NCBI GenBank assembly: GCA_013368325.1
Contig: JAACJK010000227.1
Coordinates: 426,166-490,165, forward strand
Direction: 5' to 3'
Source: Ephemerocybe angulata
Taxonomy: Eukaryota > Basidiomycota > Agaricomycetes > Agaricales > Psathyrellaceae
Length of the DNA stretch: 64,000 nucleotides
This document shows, piece by piece, positions 23,191-32,753 of this stretch. The stretch's first letter is position 1, and every line of letters begins with the position of its first letter. The notes beneath the pieces are model-generated. The model was not told where the DNA came from, did not search any database, and worked only from the letters and a program-made list of their open reading frames with translations. The position numbers were made by a program, and so were the translations under genes.

Positions 23191-24268
23191 TTATCCCCCT
23201 CCCATTCTCTCGAGAACCTTACTGAGAGGCTCCAGCTTCCTAAACCTCCTACTCACATCGTCCCTCCACTTCGCTGCCCTTTGCAGACAAGTCTCGCACT
23301 CATGTGGCTCCCATCCGGGTGGTATAATATCCTTCTCCCAGGAGCTTCGAGGAAACACCGTATCGGCACCGTGTTCTGCCATTTCGGACAAGATGTCGAA
23401 GAGAGGGGTGTATGGTAGGTCGTGGAGAACGGCGTCCCTGTACGGCGCCCACGCCCCGCAGTCGTGCAGTTTATGCTTGGCATTTTTGTGTGGGGGAGGT
23501 TGTCGGAGTACCGCGTCGATGAGATGGAGGTACTGCTCGCGGTATGTGTACTGGTAGAGATGAGACAATAGGCGCCTATATAGCGTATGGATACGTACCC
23601 AAGCGAGCTGCCACTGCTGGTTTGAACCGAGTATATCGAGGTGATCCGGTCTGCCTTTTGAATTTGAAGGAAGGCGGCCAATGGTGAGTGGAGCGGCGAG
23701 GTCCAAAATATCTACGTGATTGCAATCCAGGGAGTAGCGGAGTGCGTACCAGGGCATGTCTGCAACCCTCGCTCTATGGTAAATTAGCAGTACAGCTCCA
23801 CGACGGCCCTAGTTTATGTGGAGAAACTCACCGGATTACATCTTTACATGCACTGGCCACGGTAGATACTCCATATTTCTCAGCTGCACATGCCAGGCTT
23901 ACGAGGTGCGAAGCATCCATCTCCAGCAGTTCATCAGGCGAACGTGGCAATCCATCACTGTGAAGCAGTCGAAGGAGAGTCTGGACGATATATCCAGGCT
24001 CGTCCAATACAATCAGACTCTTTCCTCGGGTGTCCCGATGCGTCTGCTCCTGCTTTAAGCCTTGGGCTGTGACAACTGAAGTGTGTCCGCCAAAGAGCTG
24101 CTTGTCACTCGATTGGATGATAAGGTCGACTGGGATGGTGCAGCCTGAGGAACTGCCAACTGAGAAACAGGACTTTAGCTTGTCAAGGTGGCAGCGACGC
24201 TCCAATGAGCTCCTTTTGTGTAGAGGCGACTTACAAGGACACTTGGGGGCCGAGTTGGAGCTCAGCAT
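23191..24268 (-). CDS. BTB/POZ domain protein (BTB-A)
   Basis: Exons 24268-24235, 24159-23832, 23773-23599 and 23550-23191 give about 298 aa. Exon 1 encodes MLSSNSAPKCP and ends in phase 1, as in the sister genes. Exon 2 carries the BTB/POZ fold, from CTIPVDLIIQSS through LFGGHTSVV to LACAAEKYGV. Exons 3-4 carry the family C-terminal region with HDCGAWAPY and, near the end, HECETCLQRAAKW. Introns 2 and 3 fall at the same codons as in BTB-B, -C and -D. The role is unknown; BTB adaptors commonly recruit partners to cullin-3. The exon 2 acceptor could alternatively be 13 bases downstream. A decayed inverted copy is at 18035-18754. Confidence 0.75.
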
Positions 24269-24700
24269 TGTATGTTTGAGGTGAGGAATTGGGGTATAAC
24301 TGTACTTCGTATGATAGACTGTAGAATGGTTGGTCCTTCGAGATATTGGTTAAACATTTCCGGTCGTCGAGAGTTAATGAACACCCCGAGCAAGTCCGAT
24401 CAAATTGGCACATCCTGTCTGCCTCCTCGGAGCCTTCGAGCCGAGTCATATTCCCGTATCAGCTTTATTTCGTGACCGAGAAATGCAACAGGCGGTATAT
24501 TGTGACTCAGAGCATCTGGGCTCGCTCCCGGGTGGTGAGAATCATTGCATAATGCTTGATTCGGGCCGACCAGAGGGAATAAATTTGAGTTTCTCCTGAA
24601 TATAATTCAAGTCGAATTCTATCCCAAAGGTTTGACAATCTACAGTATACCAGTTAGGATGGCAAAAAATCGTATACTAAGTGGCCATGAAAGAAGCCGT

Positions 24701-25756
24701 TCACCCCAATTCAAACGCAGATGGATCTAATGCTCGAAGAACATCACTGAACTTTAAATTTGCCAGCGAACCGACCCTCCCACGCACCGACATCTCCCAC
24801 TTATGTGCTCTGGTCCTGCAAAGACCACATTTGCGACCATTGGACCTGTGATCGGGCTCAAAAATGGGCACATCTCGCCAGCGCTTCGCGGAGAAAACGT
24901 CCTCTGCACCCCTAAGCCCGGCCACTGCCAACTTAACATCCGCTTCGTAGGAGTCCCAGGCTCTGCACCAGTGTAGCTTTCCTTTCGAGTTTTTCTCGGG
25001 CAGCGGGACGGTGAGGAATCTGTCGGTAACATGAATGTACGGCTCTCGATACTTGTACTGCAAGAGAGTCAGGTGAGGCCAGAATGATGAGGAGTTACCA
25101 AAGGCAGGACTGACCCAAGCGCGAGCCGTCAAGTGATCAAGTCGATCAACCTGGAATGTGACATACGAGTCGCTCCCGAGGGTGTAGGGTGCAGTACGAT
25201 CCAAGGTTGAGATATCCCGATGCTTTAGGGCATACCTAAAGGCGAGCCAAGGACGCTCTGGGGCCTTCAATCTGTAAAAAATTCCATTTAATGCGTCACG
25301 ACTTCTGGTTCGCAGCCCTCTAAGTTGCACACATACTTGATCCAGCTGTCACATACATCCTTGACTTTCTCCGCCTGGTATAGCTCAGCCGCTGCTACAA
25401 GATCGAGGATCATGTCATCATCGAGGGCACTTATGGCGGACTTCATGGAAAGCTCGTCGTCGTCGTGTAACATAACCAAAAAAACCTTCAAAATATCCTT
25501 CCGGACTGGACAATCGACAAGCTCCGAGTCGGTGACAACGACTTTGTCCATATCGTCTGTCGGAAAGGCTCCAGTTTTCTCCCCGAGCATGGAAGCGTGT
25601 GCCCCAAAAACACTCCCTTCGTTGGACCTTAGAAGTAAGTCGACGGGCAAGGCGCAGTTGGGCGCTGTGCACAAGAGCCTGGTGTATAAGGCACCAGACT
25701 GAGATAAGTGGCTTGTGATACTCACACGGGCATCCGATACTCTCAGTCTCAGCCAT
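24701..25756 (-). CDS. BTB/POZ domain protein (BTB-C)
   Basis: Exons 25756-25726, 25664-25337, 25271-25115 and 25057-24701 give about 290 aa. Exon 1 is MAETESIGCP with a phase-1 intron. Exon 2 (328 bases, the same length as in BTB-A) holds CALPVDLLLRSNEGSVFGAH and the rest of the BTB fold to YQAEKVKDVC. Exon 4 has HWCRAWDSY and GRKCGLCRTRAHKW, the C-terminal signature of this cluster. Its nearest relative is BTB-D: the two share SNEGS/SSEGS, GAHASMLGEKTGAF and HRDISTLD. An earlier acceptor for exon 2 would make a 27-base intron, so the 61-base intron is preferred. It stands alone between untranslated regions. Confidence 0.78.
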
Positions 25757-27115
25757 TGGGAGGAGGTAGGGAGTAGTGAGAGATGGATAAACCCTTCAAA
25801 GGGCTATCGATGGATGGAGAGAACACGTGTTCAATGTGGAGCTGGCTCTTTTGAAACCCCGACCTTCGGACTTCCTTTGGGCGCCTATTTTGCCATCGCT
25901 GCCCGGGTGCGTGACTGCTGATCGAATTGACGCTCCCAAAGGTCAAAGCAGAGAATATTTGTCTTCGCTACGTAGTATACGTGATGCCAGTTCATCACTT
26001 CTACCTGCACTGTCTGGTGGGTAATGCGCAGCTCAACCAACGATTCCTTGATGGGTCGTGCTGCGGAGGGATGCTTCGAGGAGAATCTGCGCCACTTCCG
26101 TTGGCATGTTCTGGCATCATAGCTTCGGATTAGTCCGAGCGGGATAATTCGAGGGGTGTTCCACTTCTAGATGTGCGGCATTAGGGACCTTCGGTACCGC
26201 GTAGAAGCACCCTCCAGTCCTTCGCGACAGGTCATGCGTCGCTGCATTGGGAAGAAATGTTCCAATCTGGGATTTCGGAGGTTGTATGAGCTGGGAGAAG
26301 GTGAATTGGGTATCCAACCTTTCGCTAGGTAAATACTTCGAACCTCCCGGTACCGAAGGGAATCGAGCACTCGATCTACTTCCGTGATGGGCATTTGGTT
26401 GAACGGTCAGTGAGCTTCGAACTCAAGTCTGACACCAGGGCTTCACTTTACTCGACCCGATAATGTGGATAGCATTTCAGGTAGGGGGAGGGACGTGGTG
26501 TCAAGATAGACATTTAACTGCCGCATTCGGTATTCGACGCCATGGACCGTTACTGAGGAGGCAGCGGAAGATAGGGAAAGAGAGAGAGTTCAGCTTTCCG
26601 CAGGTCCTCGAGGCCGATACACACCATCAACGCTTCTTCAACTCTATACGCACGGCTTGTGAAACGATCTCGGAACCGTTACAAAACGGAAGATCCTTCG
26701 GCTAATAATAGGTTCCGTCGTTGTCAAAGCTCGTTCCATTCACAAGTGAGGTGACCTCGATGCATTATTGTACTAACATCTGATATTGAGAAAGGTAGAA
26801 ACAGCATGCGAGACCTCGAGTGCATTCTCAGAACCGGTAGAACTCACAAGTCGGCGGCCTGCAATCGTGCTTCCACACATCTCGATTTGTTAGATTTGCT
26901 TAGATCTGAAGGAGAAACTATGGTCAAGTACTAGCCTGCTCGCGGTACACGCCAATGAGATATTCACAAAGAAGTGTTAAAGCGCAAAATCTAAGGAAAT
27001 ACAGCGGTACCGAAGACATAGCTCTCATTGTCAAAAAGTTATAAAATGTGTTCAGAAACGACGTAGAAACCTCAGCTCCAAAGTCCAAGCTTCAGAGTTT
27101 TCCACATCACACAAG
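25757..27115. other. 1.36 kb without a recognisable gene
   Basis: Short open frames only, none with a domain or matching splice sites. The last ~80 bases hold the promoter of the proline-rich protein. Confidence 0.5.
27040..27046 (+). promoter_or_regulatory. TATA box of the proline-rich protein gene
   Basis: TATAAAA lies 70 bases before the ATG at 27116, a usual spacing for a strongly expressed fungal secreted-protein gene with a short leader. Confidence 0.6.
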
Positions 27116-27616
27116 ATGCAGTTCAACACTTTCTTCATCTCTCTCGTCGCGGCCGCCTGCGCCATTGGCGCCCTCGGTGCGCCAGTTGTGGACGACCCCA
27201 AGCCTCCCAAGCCGACTGCGCTTCCCCCCAAGCCCACGGCGCTCCCCCCCAAGCCAACTGGCTTCCCACCTAAGCCCCCTGTGCTTCCCCCGAAGCCCAC
27301 CGGTCACCCGCCCAAGCCCACGGTCCTTCCCCCTAAGCCGACCAAGCCCGTCCTGGCTCGCGCTTTCGAGAAGCCCACCGCGCTTCCTCCCAAGCCTACT
27401 GGATTCCCGCCCAAGCCGACGGTCCTCCCTCCCAAGCCGACCGGTGTCCCGCCCAAGCCTCCCGTGATCCCCCCTAAGCCCACTGGGATCCCGCCCAAGC
27501 CAACTGGACTCCCCCCCAAGCCGACTGGACTGCCTCCCAAGCCCACCGTCCTTCCTCCCAAGCCCACTGTCTTGCCCCCCAAGCCCACCAAGCCGGCTCA
27601 CGATGACCTCGACTAA
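27116..27616 (+). CDS. secreted proline-rich heptad-repeat protein
   Basis: A single exon of 166 aa. Residues 1-21 form a signal peptide (MQFNTFFISLVAAACAIGALG, cleavage probably near GALGA-P). The rest is a tandem array of a seven-residue unit, two variable residues followed by PPKPT, about 17 units in all. The array is split into a block of ~7 and a block of 10 by a spacer KPVLARAFEK, and ends in KPAHDDLD. The variable pair alternates Ala-Leu, Gly-Phe, Val-Leu, Gly-Ile and the like. There is no Cys after the signal, so an extended polyproline-like secreted or cell-wall protein is likely. Thr in each unit could carry O-glycans. No GPI signal is visible at the C-terminus. I do not know a named family. 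The gene lies between BTB-C and BTB-D on the opposite strand. Confidence 0.82.
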   Translation: MQFNTFFISLVAAACAIGALGAPVVDDPKPPKPTALPPKPTALPPKPTGFPPKPPVLPPKPTGHPPKPTVLPPKPTKPVLARAFEKPTALPPKPTGFPPKPTVLPPKPTGVPPKPPVIPPKPTGIPPKPTGLPPKPTGLPPKPTVLPPKPTVLPPKPTKPAHDDLD

Positions 27617-28048
27617 GCTATTAGTCACCGTATCGCAATGGCTTGACGCCCGGAAGGTGTGTACACATACTCGACTCCCCCTCGTACACCATATACTTAC
27701 TGATATCTTCGACAGTTTCGCAGCTGGACTGCACTGCCCCTGACCGAATGACTTGAGAATGGTCTGTTCTCGTCTTCACTCCGTTCTGTCCACCACGGAG
27801 TTCGCGTCAGTTTAGGTTTTGCTTCTCTCAGATTTGTTTCTTCTCGCTCTCTAAATGGATAAAAATGGTGGAGGAAAAGCATAAAAAGAATGTAGTCGTA
27901 CCTATGATTATTCTGTAAACGTTATGTATCTAAGAAAAGTGGTTGATATTCTGCGAATGGTGCACATGTTATCTGCCTTGAACGTTCAATATTAGCGCAA
28001 GAAACTGAAAAAATGAACTATAATGGTGCGTAACGTTGTAGGCAAAGT

Positions 28049-29149
28049 TCAGCTGGAGTCGTAGGCAGAGGGATCCAGCTCCCGAAGTATATCACTGAAC
28101 TTGACCTGAGGTTGCAATGCGTGGATCTTTGCTCGAACCATCGCCTCCCACTTGTTCGCTCTCGTCCCACAAAGGCCACACGGGTGACCTTTTGACCTTG
28201 CAGAATAGCTTACGATTTCTAGTGCTTTCCTCCAGAGCTTCTCAGAGAGAAACGTACTTGCTCCCCTACGAGCAATCGCGATCTGCTTCAAGAGGCTGTC
28301 GACCGTGCATTCCCCCAGCTCCTTTTTGACAAGCTCTTCATAGGTATCCCAACCTCCACACCAGTGCGGCTTTTGCTTCGAGTTTATCTCGGGTGGCGGC
28401 ACCGCTAGGAAGGTGTCAATGACGAAGATAAACGGGTCCCTATACTTGTACTGCCATAGTCGAGCAAAGTAAGTTACGGCTCAGAAGAGGTGGGCTATAA
28501 GTGGAGAGCTCACCCATGCGCGAGCCGTTAGGTGATCAAGTTTGTTCACTTCATGTGCGGCCGATATGTTACTCGCGAGGGTGTATCGCGCAGCACAATC
28601 CAGGGTTGAGATATCTCGATGCTGGAGGGCATACCGAAAGGCAAGCCACGGACGTAGTGCCGTACTGTTTCTGATGAGTAGTCATTAGACATGAATAGCC
28701 TGCACGAGCCACTGTGCTTCATTACATACCTGATCCAGCGAGCACACACATCCAGGACCTCCTGGGCCTGATACAGCTCAAGCGCCGCTACCAAGTCCAA
28801 GACCGCCTCGTCACTCAGTTTGGCTACCCTTGACTCCATGGAGGCTTGGTTTCTGTCATGTAGCAGTACTAGAAGGGCCTCCAAGACCTCCTTCCGGACA
28901 GGACAATCGACGGGCTCTGTTATAATGACTTTGTCCATATCAGCGGTCGGGAAAGCACCGGTTTTGGCCCCAAGCATCGATGCATGGGTCCCAATGAGAC
29001 TCCCTTCGCTCGATCTTAGAATTAGATCAACGAGAGCGGTGCAACTGAGGACTGAAGAATCGCGAAACACGTAGAAATATAAGAAACGGAAGATTGACAA
29101 CTAGCCTACGGCACTCACCAGGGCATTTGCTTCGCTCATTATCGGCCAT
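28049..29149 (-). CDS. BTB/POZ domain protein (BTB-D)
   Basis: Exons 29149-29119, 29051-28730, 28670-28514 and 28450-28049 give about 303 aa. Exon 1 reads MADNERSKCP and ends in phase 1. The BTB fold runs from LVDLILRSSEGSLIGTHASM to LYQAQEVLDVC. Exon 3 (157 bases) has exactly the length of the BTB-C exon 3 and shares RPWLAFRYAL and HRDISTLD. The last exon has HWCGGWDTY and HPCGLCGTRANKW. It is therefore a duplicate of BTB-C, with a slightly longer last exon (402 against 357 bases). It is likely an adaptor protein; the partner is unknown. Confidence 0.78.
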
Positions 29150-30161
29150 TGTACCGTAGAATCTTGAACCTACGCAGGTTTCAGACTAGGGTACGACGAG
29201 GAGGTCCAAGGAAGGCAGTGGTGAACTTGACAAGGGAATTGTCGAATCCACGCTGGCGTCTGTCGTGCTGGCGCATGCCGTGAAGTGATTACATCACTGG
29301 GATCTAATCTAATCTTCATTCATTACTGACAAGCACTCAGAACGAAAACTTCTGATGAGAGTTCTCGCTTGTCCTTTATCTTAATATCAGTCGTACACAG
29401 GGAAGAGTAAAAGGCTCTTGAAAGGTGGGGTCGGTGTACTTGAATCTCGACGTTATAGATTTGGGCGCCTATTTCGATCTAATCGCCCTTGACTCCGTAT
29501 CCTCACTCCAGGGCTTGGAGATATAACCTTAAACTACTGTACACTGGCGTATATGTATAATACTCTCTCAGGGCATACAGTCTCAGTCAAATCCGATAAC
29601 GTGTTAGCAGCGGGGGAGAGTGAATACGATAAGAGTTAGGGGCATTGTGGCTGTGTCCTCGTTCTGATCCGAACAGTTCGGCAGACGCGCTGGTTCGGAT
29701 GCTGGCCAAATTGCTCCCTGAACTCAAGCCACCACCATCGATTACTTTCATCTCCCTTCTCCATTTTCTGGCACTACTGTACAAAGGTATGTCGCGCAAC
29801 AGAACTATTTGAGCCTTTGACTACAGCCGAACAAATATTAGTCCAGCCAGCGCCCATGTTGAAATAAATCAGCCTGACCGTCAGCTCGATAAGCAGGATG
29901 GGAGGAAACGACGCCCTCAGCTCCTAAACCAATTCTACCTTCTCCTGGGCAATTCGGTCGGGCTGGAAATCTGGATCGCTATAAAATCGAGGGGCTCTCC
30001 ACGCTTTATCTGTACCCTGCTCTTCCAGCCTTCTGGGTAGAGTTCCCTATTGCTTCCCCTGCTCTCGCCGACCTATCAACCTCAAAAAGCCAGACCTATA
30101 ACGAAGATCGCTTGTCGACTTGACCTATACAACAAAACGCCTATTCCACCTCTTTTCTATA
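29150..30161. promoter_or_regulatory. intergenic region and laccase 1 promoter
   Basis: About 1 kb without a supported gene between BTB-D and laccase 1, which are divergent. TATAAAA at 29980-29986 lies 176 bases before the laccase ATG, in a plausible position for its core promoter with a leader of ~150 bases. I did not find convincing metal-response or xenobiotic elements by eye. Confidence 0.5.
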
Positions 30162-32405
30162 ATGCCATCTTTCGCGCGTTTGCTCTCGACGACCCTCGCG
30201 TCTGTTGTCCTGGCGTCCACAGCGTCTGCTAGTATCCTTCAGCTATTCGACCCTTTGGACCTTGTAAACATCAATCACCAGAGCATTGTCATCTCTAACC
30301 AGAACATGTCTCCTGATGGCTTCGATAGACCGTGAGTCTTGGGTACCTCACCCGAGGGGTTTTCCATCTAACCCCCTCTACCTTAGGTCCACCGTCGTCA
30401 ACGGCACCCACCCTGGTCCGCTTATCAAGGCTCAAAAGGTATGAATGGTTTGTCTTTTCCCCAGAATATTGGCACTGACATTCTTTAGGGCGACCTCATG
30501 CAGATCAACGTCATAAACAACCTCACGGACAATACTATGTACCGTGCTACCAGTATCGTGAGTTCCGCCAACCGGAAGTAGACTATGATGTTCTAACCTT
30601 GAAATCAGCACTGGCACGGGATGAATCAACATGGCACCACCTGGGCTGACGGCGCCGCTGGAGTAAACCAGTGCCCTATCTCACCCCAGGAATCGTTCCA
30701 GTACCAGTTCTCGACTACGAACCAAGCGGGGACATTCTGGTATCACTCTCACTACCGTAAGTCCGAGCCCCTCGCCACCGCGAAACAGCATACGGAGATT
30801 GACGCGCTCGAGCCAGGCACTCAATACTGCGATGGTCTCCGTGGACCTTTCGTGATCTACGATCCCCAGGATCCCGCCGCCTACATGTACGACGTCGACG
30901 ATGGTATGGCGCCTGCAATCTTCATCTCATCCTTTCTGACGCCCTTAACCTCCTTTTTCTGTAGAGACTACGATTATAACCCTCAGCGAATGGTATCATC
31001 TCCAGTCTCCTTCCATTACCGGTGTCGCAGCGAGCGACGCAACGCTCATCAACGGACAAGGACGCTACCCAGGTGGTCCGCTAGTTGACCTAGCAGTAAT
31101 CAACGTCGTCCCAGGCAAACGCTACCGCTTCAGAATACTCGCCATGTCGTGCGATCCCAACTACATCTTCTCCATCGACGGGCACCAGTTGACGATCATT
31201 GAGGCAGATGGTCAGAATGTTCGGCCCGTCACTGTCGATAGCATTGATATTCTCTCTGGTGAGTCTCTCTTTTCTCGCCTCCCTTTCCGTATGGCTAGCT
31301 AACGGGCGGTTTGGAATGAACCTGTAGGCCAGAGATACTCCGTGGTCCTCAACGCGGACCAGCCTGTAGATAACTATTGGATTCGCGCCCTCCCGAACTC
31401 AGGCAACTACAACCTTTCAACAGGCTACGTCGACGGTACGAACTCTGGCATTCTGCGCTACGTCGGCGCCGACATCGTGGATCCCACCACCATCGCGCTC
31501 GATGATCCCGTCCAGCTCGACGAAACGACGCTCCATCCTCTAGTTCCGATTCCCGTTCCGGGGTTGCCCTACTCTGGCGGCGCCGATGTGAACATTAACC
31601 TTGCTCTGGACTTCAATGTCGATGCGTGGAGGTTCTACATCAACGGCATCTCCTTCGACCCCCCGACTATCCCTGTCTTGCTCCAGATCTTGAGCGGAGA
31701 GCAGCTGGCTCAGAACTTGCTTCCTCAAGGCATGGTCTACAGTATCCCGAAGAACTCATCGGTTGAGATTTCAATCCCTGGAGGTGTTATCTCGAGTCCG
31801 GTGCGTGTGCCTTCACCCATCTTTACTACCTGGCTGACATTAAGTAATCTCTATCCATAGCACCCTTTCCATCTTCATGGTGTAAGTCGACTTCACCATT
31901 GTTCACTTTATACCGTACTAATCCCATCATAGCACACCTTCAGCGTCGTGAGGAGCGCGGGTAACGACACGGCCTTCAACTATCTCAACCCCGTCGTGAG
32001 AGACGTCGTCAGCACCGGGGACGTTGGCAGCAACACGACGATTCGCTTCAGGACCGACAACGCTGGCCCATGGATTCTCCACTGGTGCGTCCACTCTCTC
32101 TCCATCTTCCTTCCATGCGTTCACTTGCTAACGACCCCTTCGCACTACCTCGTTTCTTTCCAACGCAGCCATATTGACTGGCACTTTGATCTCGGCCTTG
32201 CAGTGGTCCTGGCCGAGGATATCGCCGACATCTCCCTCCTCAACCCGACACCCAGTACGTGACCCCCTTATTTGCAGAATAGCGACCTGTGCTGAATCCC
32301 CATACTTCCCTATCAGCGGAGTGGGATAATCTCTGCCCTGCGTTTAACAACCTGGATGCCTCAATAACGAGCCCCCAGATCGTCCCTACGCCTGCGATCT
32401 ACTAG
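30162..32405 (+). CDS. laccase 1 (multicopper oxidase)
   Basis: Eleven exons: 30162-30331, 30387-30438, 30489-30557, 30609-30756, 30817-30903, 30965-31258, 31328-31800, 31861-31881, 31933-32084, 32169-32254 and 32317-32405. They total 546 aa. Residues 1-23 are a signal peptide ending ASTASA. All four laccase copper motifs are present: [24 protein letters not shown] with [17 protein letters not shown] (the first six residues alone form a 21-base exon) and GPWILHCHIDWHF. This gives ten His and one Cys for the type 1-3 copper sites; the residue at the axial position is Leu. Laccases are secreted and oxidise phenols with reduction of O2 to water, acting in lignin and pigment chemistry. The gene is convergent with laccase 2, with 348 bases between stops. 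Confidence 0.93.
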
Positions 32406-32753
32406 GCCTTTTCCGACTCTTCCTTTTGCTTCGCCGGTTGTTTTTCGATATCCTCTTCTCGGTTTTCTTTCCTCCTTACCCCTTTTCTTCTCTCAGTCTA
32501 GATCTACTCTGTAGCTTGATAGATCCTACATATTACCCTGTTATTGTTCGCATAATACCCTGCTACTATCAGACATGCTTTCCTGAACGTTGCGACTCTG
32601 ACATCCGCCATTGCGATCTTCTTTGACGACAATTGAATGTAACCAAATATCGGGCACCATGGAAGGTCACGTCAAGTTAGGATTACGGGCACTAGGGCAC
32701 TAATATACAAGGGGGCCAAGAAGGGAACTTAACACAGGCCCGCTTTGGAGGTT

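Larger units (their letters stand above)
18035..24075. repeat. inverted segmental duplication, arms 18.04-20.1 and 22.69-24.07 kb
   Basis: The left arm (+ strand order) is broken BTB-A, a non-coding link (18755-18870), then BTB-B. The right arm read on the - strand is intact BTB-A (24268-23191), the same link, then only the 3' end of BTB-B (23052-22692). The link is recognisable in both arms by GCGGATCAATTACGTA. In the right arm the sequence jumps from that point to ATCGACCTGGCC, which in the left arm lies at about 19773, so ~900 bases including the BTB-B start are missing there. The spacer (20.1-22.69 kb) holds the AT-hook gene. Homology in the left arm starts near 18035, so its upstream limit falls inside the BTB-A exon. 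Confidence 0.82.

Noticed and set aside
27107..27628. - strand frames rich in Gly-Leu-Gly-Gly or Gly-Arg repeats
   Set aside because: Reverse translations of the PPKPT repeat; the + strand frame has a signal peptide and a TATA box at the right distance.
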